64,000 nucleotides of DNA from Streptomyces sp. NBC_01237 (GTDB lineage: Bacteria; Actinomycetota; Actinomycetes; Streptomycetales; Streptomycetaceae). Below are positions 35,050 through 41,902 of the stretch, piece after piece. Each line of letters opens with the position of its first letter. The first letter of the stretch is position 1. The DNA lies in NCBI RefSeq assembly GCF_035917275.1, contig NZ_CP108508.1, positions 7,192,001 through 7,256,000 of the forward strand. Reading direction: 5' to 3'. The position numbers and the translations under genes were made by a program. The notes under the pieces are model-generated. The model saw only the letters and a list, made by a program, of their open reading frames with translations, had not been told where the DNA came from and made no database searches.

Positions 35050-35451
35050 GTGATCAAGAAGGTTCTGGCTACGGGCGCTGTCGCCGCCTCCATCCTCGGT
35101 CTCGGCGCGTCGCAGGCCATGGCGATCGGCGACAACGGCGGCACGACCTCGATCAACGGCAACGGCGCCTCGCAGGCCTACGGCAACGCCGAGACCCACG
35201 GTGACTGGAGCCCGCAGTTCGGTCTCATCCAGGGCTCGCTCAACAAGCCCTGCATCGGTCTGCCGCTGAAGGCCAACGCCGGTTCGCTCATCGGCCTGGT
35301 GCCGATCTCGGTTCAGGACATCAACGTCCTGTCCTCGCCGCAGAACCAGCAGTGCACCGAGAACTCCACCCAGGCCAAGGGTGACGAGGCTCTGTCGCAC
35401 ATCCTGTCCAGCATCCCGATCCTCTCCGGCAACGGTGCCCACAACGGCTGA
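35050..35451 (+). CDS. rdlA: rodlin
   Basis: 133-aa secreted rodlin, one of the proteins that organise chaplin fibrils into the paired rodlet layer of aerial hyphae and spores. Signal peptide 1-25 (ending SQAMA), then [21 protein letters not shown], with only two Cys (68 and 102) expected to form a disulfide. GTG 35050 is used; GAGAAGGG lies upstream. Close paralogue of the two rodlins downstream. The symbols rdlA, rdlB and rdlC here only number the copies in order. Confidence 0.96.
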   Translation: MIKKVLATGAVAASILGLGASQAMAIGDNGGTTSINGNGASQAYGNAETHGDWSPQFGLIQGSLNKPCIGLPLKANAGSLIGLVPISVQDINVLSSPQNQQCTENSTQAKGDEALSHILSSIPILSGNGAHNG

Positions 35452-35465
35452 TCAGCCGCACCGAC

Positions 35466-35510
35466 CAGGCCCGGACCGCCGGCGTTCCTCCACCGAGCGG
35501 ACCGGGCCTG
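35466..35510 (+). terminator. terminator after first rodlin
   Basis: CAGGCCCGG (35466-35474) pairs with CCGGGCCTG (35502-35510), and TTGCTGT follows. Confidence 0.6.
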
Positions 35511-35743
35511 TTGCTGTATGCGCGGGCATCCGTATGTCTGCTCGTCATATGAGCCTCCCCGTGGCGTGGATCGACTGATAGCTGCGTCATTCGGGCGGTT
35601 CCCGAGAATCTGCTCACGGAAGAGTTTCGATCTCGGCCGTTAATCGTTACGAATTACAGCGTCGGAGTCGCGAGCACTCAGCATCACGCTCGGGCGGTAC
35701 GAAAGTCGTATCGCTCCGGACTCCCCCGCAGAAAGGGACGAAA

Positions 35744-35977
35744 GTGAAGTACACCAAGATTGCCGCCGTCGCCGCCGGAACCCTCATGGCGCTGGGCTTC
35801 GCCGCTCCGGCCATGGCCGACGCGGGCGCCGAGGGCATCGCCGTGGGCTCCCCGGGCGTGCTGTCCGGCAACGTCGTGCAGATCCCGGTCCACATTCCGA
35901 TCAACGCCTGCGGTAACACCGTGAACGTTGTCGGTCTGCTGAACCCGAGCTTCGGCAACACCTGTATCAACGCCTGA
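35744..35977 (+). CDS. chpD: short chaplin
   Basis: 77-aa one-domain chaplin: signal peptide to about residue 25 (APAMA), then a mature 52-residue chaplin domain (AEGIAVGSPGVLSGNVVQIP, Cys56 and Cys74). Secreted, self-assembles into amyloid at the air-water interface. GTG 35744 has AAAGGGA upstream. The symbol follows the position beside chpA and rdl genes in S. coelicolor; ChpE-H cannot be excluded. Confidence 0.95.
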   Translation: MKYTKIAAVAAGTLMALGFAAPAMADAGAEGIAVGSPGVLSGNVVQIPVHIPINACGNTVNVVGLLNPSFGNTCINA

Positions 35978-36013
35978 ATGGTGACTGGTTGAGCCGTCGG
36001 CCCAACCACGGTC

Positions 36014-36055
36014 GGCCCCGGATCGGCGCACGTCGATCCGGGGCCTTCCCCTTTT
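36014..36055 (+). terminator. intrinsic terminator of the short chaplin gene
   Basis: A 12-bp perfect stem GGCCCCGGATCG (36014-36025) with 36034-36045, followed by TTCCCCTTTT, a rare U-rich tail for this genome. Confidence 0.88.
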
Positions 36056-36255
36056 CCCCGTGCACCTCTCGTGCAGACTTCGTCCCGGACTCATTGTCCG
36101 GCCTCATGGGGGCGGGAAAAATCTGCGGCCGCACAGTTTCCCGTTCATGGTCGGATCGTTATTCACGGCAAAGCGGCAGAAGTCACAGGTAAAGAGACCT
36201 TGTGTGCGGCACGGGAACGTGACCGAAACAGATGCCGCGCAGAAGGGAACCAGAA

Positions 36256-36543
36256 GTGAAGTACGCGAAGACCGCCGCGCTCGTTGCCGGTTCCATGGTC
36301 GCCCTCGGAACGGCTGCTCCCGCTTTCGCCGTGACGGACACGGCCCCCAACTTCAGCCTCGACAGCGGCCTGAACCAGGTCATGGCCAGTGCCCCGCAGG
36401 CGGTGGACCCGCTGATCGACACGGTCGGCGGTGCCGCCGAGGCGGTACACAAGGAGGGCACCGTCGGCAAGCTGGCGAACGGGGCCACCGGTGTGGCCGA
36501 GACCGCCGCTCCGCTGCTCGGCGGGTTGCCCCTCGGCGGCTGA
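36256..36543 (+). CDS. 95-aa secreted protein of the chaplin-rodlin locus, unknown function
   Basis: Signal peptide very like that of the adjacent chaplin (KYAKTAALVAGSMVALGTAAPAFA, compare KYTKIAAVAAGTLMALGFAAPAMA), predicted cleavage near residue 26. The mature 70 residues (VTDTAPNFSLDSGLNQVM.., ending LLGGLPLGG) are acidic-to-neutral, Cys-free, Ala/Gly/Val-rich and probably helical in the middle. No chaplin or rodlin motif. GTG 36256 has GAAGGGA upstream. Sits between chaplin and rodlin genes, so a surface role is plausible but not shown. Confidence 0.85.
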   Translation: MKYAKTAALVAGSMVALGTAAPAFAVTDTAPNFSLDSGLNQVMASAPQAVDPLIDTVGGAAEAVHKEGTVGKLANGATGVAETAAPLLGGLPLGG

Positions 36544-36647
36544 CCGTCGTACGGCGCAGTTCTCCACCGCTTCACATTCTCTCCGGTGCCCGGTTCCGTG
36601 AATTCTTCGGATTCACGGAAGAAATAAGCATCGTTCGAGTGAATGAG

Positions 36648-36676
36648 CACAACCAATCCCCGCCGGACAGAGTTGA
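36648..36676 (+). promoter_or_regulatory. rodlin-2 promoter block (SigBldN-like)
   Basis: CACAAC-N17-AGTTGA, embedded in the block shared with rodlin 1 and, more weakly, rodlin 3. A dyad TTCCGTGAATTCTTCGGATTCACGGAA-like hairpin (36594-36620) lies just upstream. Confidence 0.55.
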
Positions 36677-36728
36677 TCAGGACGCTCCGGATAGGCGGGC
36701 AAAAGATTATCCCACGAAGGGCTTTTTC

Positions 36729-37139
36729 ATGATCAAGAAGATTCTGGCCTCGGCAGCCGTAGCTGCTTCGGTCGTCGGTGTCTCCGCTGCTGCGGCCCCC
36801 TCCGCCATGGCCATCGGCAACGACGGCGGCACCACGTCGATCAACGGCAACGGCGCCTCGCAGGCGTACGGCAACTCCGCCACCCACGGTGACTGGAGCC
36901 CGCAGTTCGCCCTCATCCAGGGTTCGCTCAACAAGCCCTGCATCGCCCTGCCGGCCAAGGCCAACCTCGGCTCGCTCATCGGCCTGGTGCCGATCACGGT
37001 CCAGGACCTCAACGTCCTGTCCTCGCCGCAGAACCAGCAGTGCACCGAGAACTCCACCCAGGCCAAGGGTGACGAGGCTCTGTCGCACATCCTGGACAAC
37101 ATCCCGATCCTCTCGGGCAACGGTGTCGGCAACAACTGA
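36729..37139 (+). CDS. rdlB: rodlin
   Basis: 136-aa rodlin, the closest relative of the first copy: after the signal peptide (ending PSAMA) nearly every position from [17 protein letters not shown] to the C-terminal LSGNG region matches. Two Cys are conserved. ATG 36729 with GAAGGG upstream. S. coelicolor needs two rodlins, RdlA and RdlB, to form rodlets; this locus has three. Confidence 0.96.
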   Translation: MIKKILASAAVAASVVGVSAAAAPSAMAIGNDGGTTSINGNGASQAYGNSATHGDWSPQFALIQGSLNKPCIALPAKANLGSLIGLVPITVQDLNVLSSPQNQQCTENSTQAKGDEALSHILDNIPILSGNGVGNN

Positions 37140-37367
37140 GGCCGCGTAACTCCGGACCCCCGGCGCTGAGTTCCCCGGGCTTACGGGGGGCGGCCGGGAA
37201 TCCGCCTGTCCGCAGTGCCTGATCACGCGTGGGGCCAGCCCATCCGTACGGCGACCGTTCTTCGGCAGCCCGGATGCGCTGGCCCTTCGTCGTGCCCGCG
37301 GCGGGTGATTGGTCCGGATGCCGCAGTACGGGCCGACGTTCGCTCCCGGTCCGGGTAGGGCCTCTGC

Positions 37368-37568
37368 ATGGACCAGTACGACAGACGTCAACCACCCAGC
37401 GGGCAGCAGCCCGCGCAGGACAGCACACCGATCTACGACCGGCTCGTCGCCGAGTGGCGGGCGGCGGGGCGGAGCCCCGGAGCGGACGCGCCCCACCAGC
37501 CCGCGGAGAGCCGCGGTGGCCGTTTCGTCCCCGCGGCGCGTACCTCCGGCGAGGCCGCCGGGACATGA
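37368..37568 (+). CDS. 66-aa hypothetical protein with PIYDRLVAEWRAAGR motif
   Basis: Small hydrophilic protein, Gln/Pro/Arg-rich, cytoplasmic. The core STPIYDRLVAEWRAAGRSP resembles a short motif recurring in small Streptomyces proteins of unknown function. TAGGGC ends 9 nt before the ATG, leaving room for a near-leaderless start; no ribosome site is seen. It lies between rodlins 2 and 3. Expression is unproven. Confidence 0.55.
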   Translation: MDQYDRRQPPSGQQPAQDSTPIYDRLVAEWRAAGRSPGADAPHQPAESRGGRFVPAARTSGEAAGT

Positions 37569-37617
37569 CCGCGCGGCGTCGACCTTGCGCCGGATCACAC
37601 CCATTTGAGTGGTACTG

Positions 37618-37645
37618 CGCAACCGATCCCGTCGGCGGCGGTTGT
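37618..37645 (+). promoter_or_regulatory. rodlin-3 promoter block (SigBldN-like)
   Basis: CGCAAC-N16-GGTTGT, the best match of the three rodlin promoters to the recalled CGTAAC-N16-CGTTGA. Flanks TTTGAGTG upstream and TTCAGTACG downstream align with the other two. Confidence 0.6.
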
Positions 37646-37687
37646 TCAGTACGTTCCACAACGGGACGCTCCGAAAGGTGAAGCTTG

Positions 37688-38095
37688 ATGAAGAAGATGA
37701 TGGCCGGCGCGGCAGTGGCTGTGTCCCTGATCGGTCTGTCCGCGGCCGCGGCTCCCACGGCCATGGCGATCGGCAATGACGGTGGCACCACGACGCTCAA
37801 CGGCAATGGCGCCTCGCAGGCCTTCGGCAACAGCGTGACCAAGGGTGACTGGAGCCCGCAGAACCAGCTCGTCCAGGGCACGCTGAACAAGCTCTGCATC
37901 GGGCTGCCTGCCAAGGTCAACGTCGGTTCGCTCATCGGCCTGGTGCCGATCACGGTCCAGGACGTCAACGTCCTGTCCAACCCGCAGAACCAGCAGTGCG
38001 CCGACAACTCCACCCAGGCCAAGGGCGACGAGCCGCTGTCGCACGTCCTGGACGGCATCCCGGTCCTCTCGGGCAACGGCGTCGGCAACAACTGA
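37688..38095 (+). CDS. rdlC: rodlin
   Basis: 135-aa third rodlin, more diverged than the other pair (for example [20 protein letters not shown] and [15 protein letters not shown]). Signal peptide ends PTAMA. Two Cys conserved. ATG 37688; the in-frame TTG at 37685 is an alternative. Ends in a 15-bp hairpin. A third, diverged copy may have a different time or place of expression. Confidence 0.95.
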   Translation: MKKMMAGAAVAVSLIGLSAAAAPTAMAIGNDGGTTTLNGNGASQAFGNSVTKGDWSPQNQLVQGTLNKLCIGLPAKVNVGSLIGLVPITVQDVNVLSNPQNQQCADNSTQAKGDEPLSHVLDGIPVLSGNGVGNN

Positions 38096-38107
38096 CACCA
38101 CTGAGTG

Positions 38108-38142
38108 CGGGCGGCCCGGAGGATCTCCCTCCGGGCCGCCCG
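38108..38142 (+). terminator. terminator of third rodlin
   Basis: A 15-bp perfect stem (38108-38122 with 38128-38142) and a 5-nt loop, 12 bp after the stop. Confidence 0.88.
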
Positions 38143-38159
38143 TGTGTGTCACCACGGCA

Positions 38160-38215
38160 CCGCACATGACGATGCCCACCACTCCACGGGGGGTGGTGGG
38201 CATCGTCATGTGCGG
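38160..38215. terminator. 23-bp perfect hairpin between convergent genes
   Basis: 38160-38182 is exactly complementary to 38193-38215 with a 10-nt loop. It lies between the rodlin terminator and the DUF5949 stop, and so acts, or could act, as a bidirectional terminator. Confidence 0.85.
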
Positions 38216-38231
38216 GCGGGGCGGCCAGGGG

Positions 38232-38732
38232 TCAGGCCAGGGCGCGTACGGGCAGGAGGCAGTGGGCGGAAGTCCGCACGACGTCCTCGTTCGCCGCGAA
38301 GGCCCGCAACTGCTCCTCGCTGACCGGCTGTCCCGGCACCGCCTCGGGCCACGGCCGGGTGGCGAACATCCCGTACACCTGGCCCTGCGACTCGGCGGCG
38401 GCCAGCCACTCCGCGGGGACGGTGTACTGCGCCTTGAGGTGCGGCATCGTCAGGACGGCCTGGCCGGCCTGGACGAGCAGCTTCACCTGGAGTCCCGGCG
38501 TCTCGGTGGCGTCCTGGACGCCACCGCCGACCTGAAGGCCCGCGCGCGTCAGGGCCGTGCGCAACGCGGCCTCGCCGACCTCCGGGCCGTCCTGCCCGTC
38601 GCCCAGCGAGTAGGTGAGAAGGAAGGCGACATCGTGCTCCTGGTCGGGGTGTCCGCCGCTCCAGCCGATGAGGATCTGGGTGCCCAACTGGGCTTGTGTG
38701 AACGTGCCGGTGGCGGTCTGGGGTGAGGTCAT
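38232..38732 (-). CDS. DUF5949 family protein
   Basis: 166-aa cytoplasmic protein of a Streptomyces-restricted family: QILIGWSGGHPDQEHDVAFL, LLTYSLGDGQDGPEVGEAAL, VKLLVQAGQAVLTMPHLKAQ and the C-terminal SAHCLLPVRALA are as recalled for DUF5949. Function unknown. ATG 38732 is preceded by TAGGGT with 7 nt between, suggesting leaderless transcription. Confidence 0.85.
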   Translation of the reverse strand: MTSPQTATGTFTQAQLGTQILIGWSGGHPDQEHDVAFLLTYSLGDGQDGPEVGEAALRTALTRAGLQVGGGVQDATETPGLQVKLLVQAGQAVLTMPHLKAQYTVPAEWLAAAESQGQVYGMFATRPWPEAVPGQPVSEEQLRAFAANEDVVRTSAHCLLPVRALA

Positions 38733-38867
38733 GCTCGGCACCCTAACGGCCCGAGACCGGACGTTGTGCACCCGTTTCACCTGATCGAGGGAGATCTGCG
38801 GGTATCTCCGACGAATACCTCGCCGCGGCCCTCGCGAAGGCCGTACCGGGTGCCGGTGGAAAACCTG

Positions 38868-38898
38868 TTGACGCTGCCGGGCGGGGGCGGGCTATGGT
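38868..38898 (+). promoter_or_regulatory. promoter of the uORF-rsgA transcript
   Basis: TTGACG (38868-38873), a 19-bp spacer and TATGGT (38893-38898). The transcript would have about 50 nt before the upstream ORF and about 190 nt before rsgA. Confidence 0.6.
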
Positions 38899-38957
38899 GT
38901 GCAACGTTCCGCACAGCGGGGCGACATACCGCAAGGAACCAGGAGGTGAGGACATTG

Positions 38958-39041
38958 ATGACTGTCGTTGCGATGGGCGCTGCCCACAACCAGAAGAGCA
39001 TCGTTCTCACCCCCCGTGGCCACCGGCTGACCTTCTCCTGA
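38958..39041 (+). CDS. 27-aa upstream ORF ahead of rsgA
   Basis: ATG 38958 follows a perfect AGGAGG (38940-38945 region, 12 nt spacing) and encodes MTVVAMGAAHNQKSIVLTPR and then GHRLTFS. It has the strongest ribosome site for kilobases around. It ends 53 bp before rsgA. Too short for ordinary gene calling; it may be a functional small protein or a regulatory leader peptide. Confidence 0.65.
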   Translation: MTVVAMGAAHNQKSIVLTPRGHRLTFS

Positions 39042-39047
39042 ACTTTC

Positions 39048-39096
39048 CCACGCCGAGCGCGTGGTGCCGGGGCCGCCCTTGTGAAGGGTTTCCCTT
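39048..39096 (+). promoter_or_regulatory. leader RNA structure that can mask the rsgA ribosome site
   Basis: A hairpin CCACGC-CGAGC-GCGTGG (39048-39064) is followed by CCCTT-GTG-AAGGG-TTT-CCCTT (39076-39096). The rsgA ribosome site AAGGG can pair with the CCCTT on either side; the downstream one includes the first bases of the TTG start. Both hairpins have 3-nt loops. Confidence 0.5.
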
Positions 39097-40249
39097 GTCT
39101 TTCCCGATTCTTCCGGTTCCGTCCTCGTCGCACCCGCTGGCTCCTTACGGCTGGGACGACGACTGGGCGGCCGCTTTCGCCCCGTACGCCGAGCAGGGCC
39201 TCCTGCCCGGCCGCGTGGTGCGGGTCGACCGCGGTCAGTGCGACGTGGTCACCCCCGACGGCACACTCCGTGCGGACACCGCGTTCGTGGTGCCCCGCGA
39301 CCCGATGCGGATCGTCTGCACCGGGGACTGGGTCGCCCTCGACCCCGACGGCGACCCCCAGTTCGTACGGACGCTGCTGCCGCGGCGTACCGCCTTCGTC
39401 CGCTCGACGTCCTCGCAGCGTTCCGAAGGGCAGGTGCTCGCCACCAACATCGATCACATCGCCATCTGCGTCTCGCTCGCGGTCGAGCTCGACCTCGGGC
39501 GGCTGGAGCGCTTCCTCGCGCTCGCCATGTCCAGCTCCAGCGGTGACGCGCTGCTGGGGGACGGCACCGCGGCCCGGCGGACCGATCCGCAGCCGATCGT
39601 GCTGCTCACCAAGGCCGACCTGGTGCCGGACGTGACCACCCTGTCCCACCTCGTCCAGGACATCGAGGCCGTCGCACCCGGAGTGCAGGTACTGCCGGTC
39701 AGCTCCGCCACCGGCGAAGGGCTCGACGTGTTCGCCGCCGTGGTCTCCGGCGGTACGAGCGTGCTGCTCGGGCTCTCCGGCGCGGGCAAGTCGACCCTCG
39801 CCAACACGCTGCTCGGCGAGGACGTGATGGAGGTGCAGGCCGCCCGCGACGTCGACGGGAAGGGCCGGCACACCACCACGACCCGCAACCTCCTCGTCCT
39901 GCCGCACGGGGGCGTCCTCATCGACACCCCCGGGCTGCGCGGGGTCGGACTGTGGGACGCGGAGGCCGGGGTCGGCCAGGTCTTCTCGGAGATCGAGGAC
40001 CTCGCGCGGCACTGCCGCTTCCAGGACTGCGCCCACGAGGCGGAGCCCGGCTGCGCGGTCCTGGCCGCCACCGAGGACGGGTCGCTGTCCGAGCGGCGCC
40101 TCGACAGCTACCGCAAGCTGCTGCGCGAGAACCAGCGCATCGTGGCCAAGACCGACGCCCGGGTGCGCTCCGAGCTCCTGCGGGACTGGAAGCGCAAGGG
40201 CGCCGAGGGGAGGGCGGCGATGCAGGCCAAGCGCGGCCGGGTGCGATAG
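39095..40249 (+). CDS. rsgA: small ribosomal subunit biogenesis GTPase RsgA
   Basis: 384-aa circularly permuted GTPase that checks late 30S assembly. After an OB-fold N-terminus the G motifs appear in permuted order: G4 LLTKADL, then G1 GLSGAGKSTLANTLLGE, G2 region KGRHTTTTRNL and G3 DTPGLRG. A C-terminal zinc site follows (CRFQDCAHEAEPGC). TTG 39095 is chosen: it is in frame, has AAGGG at 6 nt and gives the family start SFPIL..HPLAPYGWDD. Expression is probably controlled by the upstream ORF and leader structure. Confidence 0.93.
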   Translation: MSFPILPVPSSSHPLAPYGWDDDWAAAFAPYAEQGLLPGRVVRVDRGQCDVVTPDGTLRADTAFVVPRDPMRIVCTGDWVALDPDGDPQFVRTLLPRRTAFVRSTSSQRSEGQVLATNIDHIAICVSLAVELDLGRLERFLALAMSSSSGDALLGDGTAARRTDPQPIVLLTKADLVPDVTTLSHLVQDIEAVAPGVQVLPVSSATGEGLDVFAAVVSGGTSVLLGLSGAGKSTLANTLLGEDVMEVQAARDVDGKGRHTTTTRNLLVLPHGGVLIDTPGLRGVGLWDAEAGVGQVFSEIEDLARHCRFQDCAHEAEPGCAVLAATEDGSLSERRLDSYRKLLRENQRIVAKTDARVRSELLRDWKRKGAEGRAAMQAKRGRVR

Positions 40250-40321
40250 TCGCCACCGGCCGGTTCGACGTCCGAAAACCGCGAGTGCGGCAGCGGCGGC
40301 TGCCGCACACTGGACGGTGTG

Positions 40322-41707
40322 ATGGACGAAGAGACCAGGTACGAGGCGGTGAGCAGCCGCGACGCACGGTTCGACGGCGAGTTCTTCTTCGCCGTCGTGA
40401 CCACCGGCATCTACTGCCGGCCGAGCTGCCCCGCCGTCACCCCCAAGCGTGCGAACGTACGGTTCTACCCGACCGCGGCCGCCGCCCAGGGCAACGGCTT
40501 CCGGGCCTGCAGACGCTGCCGCCCGGACGCCGTACCCGGCTCCGCGGAGTGGAACGTACGCGCCGATGTGGTCGGCCGGGCCATGCGGATGATCGGCGAC
40601 GGGGTGGTGGACCGGGAAGGCGTTCCCGGTCTCGCCTGCCGCCTCGGCTACAGCCCCCGGCAGGTCCAGCGCCAGCTGAACGCCGAACTGGGCGCCGGCC
40701 CCGTCGCGCTCGCCCGTGCCCAGCGCTCGCACACCGCCCGGGTCCTGCTCCAGACCACGGGCCTGCCGGTCACCGAGATCGCCTTCGCGGCCGGATTCGC
40801 CAGTGTGCGCCAGTTCAACGACACGATCCGCCAGATCTACGCCCGTACGCCCAGCTCCCTGCGGACCGAGGCCGGAACCGGCCTCGGAGCGGGGGCGCGG
40901 GAGGGGCGCCGGGCCGGAATCCCCCTGCGGCTCGCCCACCGCGGCCCGTACGCCGCCCGGCAGGTGTTCGATCTGCTCGGTACCGCGACCGTGGCAAGGA
41001 TCGAGGAGATCAGCGGGCCGTCCGGCCGCCGGACCTACCGGCGCACGCTGCGGCTGCCCTACGGCGCGGGCATCGTCGCCGTCGACGAGGCGTCCCCGGG
41101 GCCCTGGCTGGAGGCCCGGATCCAGCTGACCGACCTGCGCGACCTCACCACCGCCGTACAGCGGCTGCGCCGGCTCCTCGACCTGGACGCCGATCCGTAC
41201 GCCGTCGACGAGGCGCTCGGCGCCCACCCCCGGCTCGCGCCGCTCGTCGCCGCGCGGCCGGGGCTGCGCTCGCCGGGCACCGCGGACCCGGAGGAGTTCG
41301 CCGTACGGACGCTGGTGGGGCGGGCACGGGCCGAGGAGTTGGTGGAGCGGTACGGGAAGGTGCTGGACGTGCCGTGCGGCGGGCTCACCCATGTGTTTCC
41401 CGAGCCCGGAGTGCTGGCCGGTGCCGTGGAGGAACCCGCGCTGGTGGCCCTGGCGGCCGCGCTGGCCGACGGGGACGTACGGCTGGACGCCGGGGCCGAC
41501 CGGGACGAGGCGGAGCGGGCGCTGCTCCGGCTGCCGGGGATGGATCCGCGGACCGCGGCGCTCATCCGGATGCGGGCGCTCGGTGATCCCGACGTGGACC
41601 CGGACGCGGCGCGGGGCGCCGGGACGACGCAGTCCTGGCGGCCGTGGCGGTCGTACGCCGTGCGTCACCTGGAGCTGGACGCGGCCCTGGCGCCGTCCCC
41701 GCAGTGA
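40322..41707 (+). CDS. Ada methyl-phosphotriester domain / AraC / AlkA fusion DNA glycosylase
   Basis: 461-aa repair and regulatory protein. N-terminal Ada zinc domain with all four Cys (32, 36, 63, 66; YCRPSC and ACRRC), the first being the methyl acceptor; AraC-type HTH at about 80-185 (GYSPRQVQRQLNAELG, ITEIAFAAGFASVRQFNDTIR-like); then AlkA domains to the end. The glycosylase hairpin and catalytic Asp are seen in LRLPGMDPRTAALIRMRALGDPDV. Removes 3-methyladenine and senses methylated DNA. ATG 40322, or GTG 40319 immediately before it. Confidence 0.93.
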   Translation: MDEETRYEAVSSRDARFDGEFFFAVVTTGIYCRPSCPAVTPKRANVRFYPTAAAAQGNGFRACRRCRPDAVPGSAEWNVRADVVGRAMRMIGDGVVDREGVPGLACRLGYSPRQVQRQLNAELGAGPVALARAQRSHTARVLLQTTGLPVTEIAFAAGFASVRQFNDTIRQIYARTPSSLRTEAGTGLGAGAREGRRAGIPLRLAHRGPYAARQVFDLLGTATVARIEEISGPSGRRTYRRTLRLPYGAGIVAVDEASPGPWLEARIQLTDLRDLTTAVQRLRRLLDLDADPYAVDEALGAHPRLAPLVAARPGLRSPGTADPEEFAVRTLVGRARAEELVERYGKVLDVPCGGLTHVFPEPGVLAGAVEEPALVALAAALADGDVRLDAGADRDEAERALLRLPGMDPRTAALIRMRALGDPDVDPDAARGAGTTQSWRPWRSYAVRHLELDAALAPSPQ

Positions 41708-41743
41708 CGGCGCCCGGGTCCGCGGTGGCGCGTCCGTGCGCGC

Positions 41744-41876
41744 TCAGGCCGGCTCGTCCAGGCCCCGGCTGTGCACCTTCCCCGGGTGGACGCGGATCAG
41801 CTCCCCGTCGAAGTGCGGGCCGAGGCCGTGCGGTCCGACGAGCAGTTCGGCCTCGCCCCTGATGCCGACGCCCCGG
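41744..41876 (-). pseudogene. pyridoxamine 5'-phosphate oxidase-like C-terminal remnant
   Basis: On the minus strand one frame reads VGIRGEAELLVGPHGLG and PHFDGELIRVHPGKVHSRGL ending at TGA 41744. The pattern (small-residue strand, then LIRVxPxKVxSxGL) is that of the last third of PPOX/flavin-reductase-like split-barrel proteins. No start or upstream domain is present before the GH95-like gene. Identification rests on pattern memory. Confidence 0.5.
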
Positions 41877-41902
41877 GACGTGGGCCCCGCCGTCCGGCGG
41901 GC

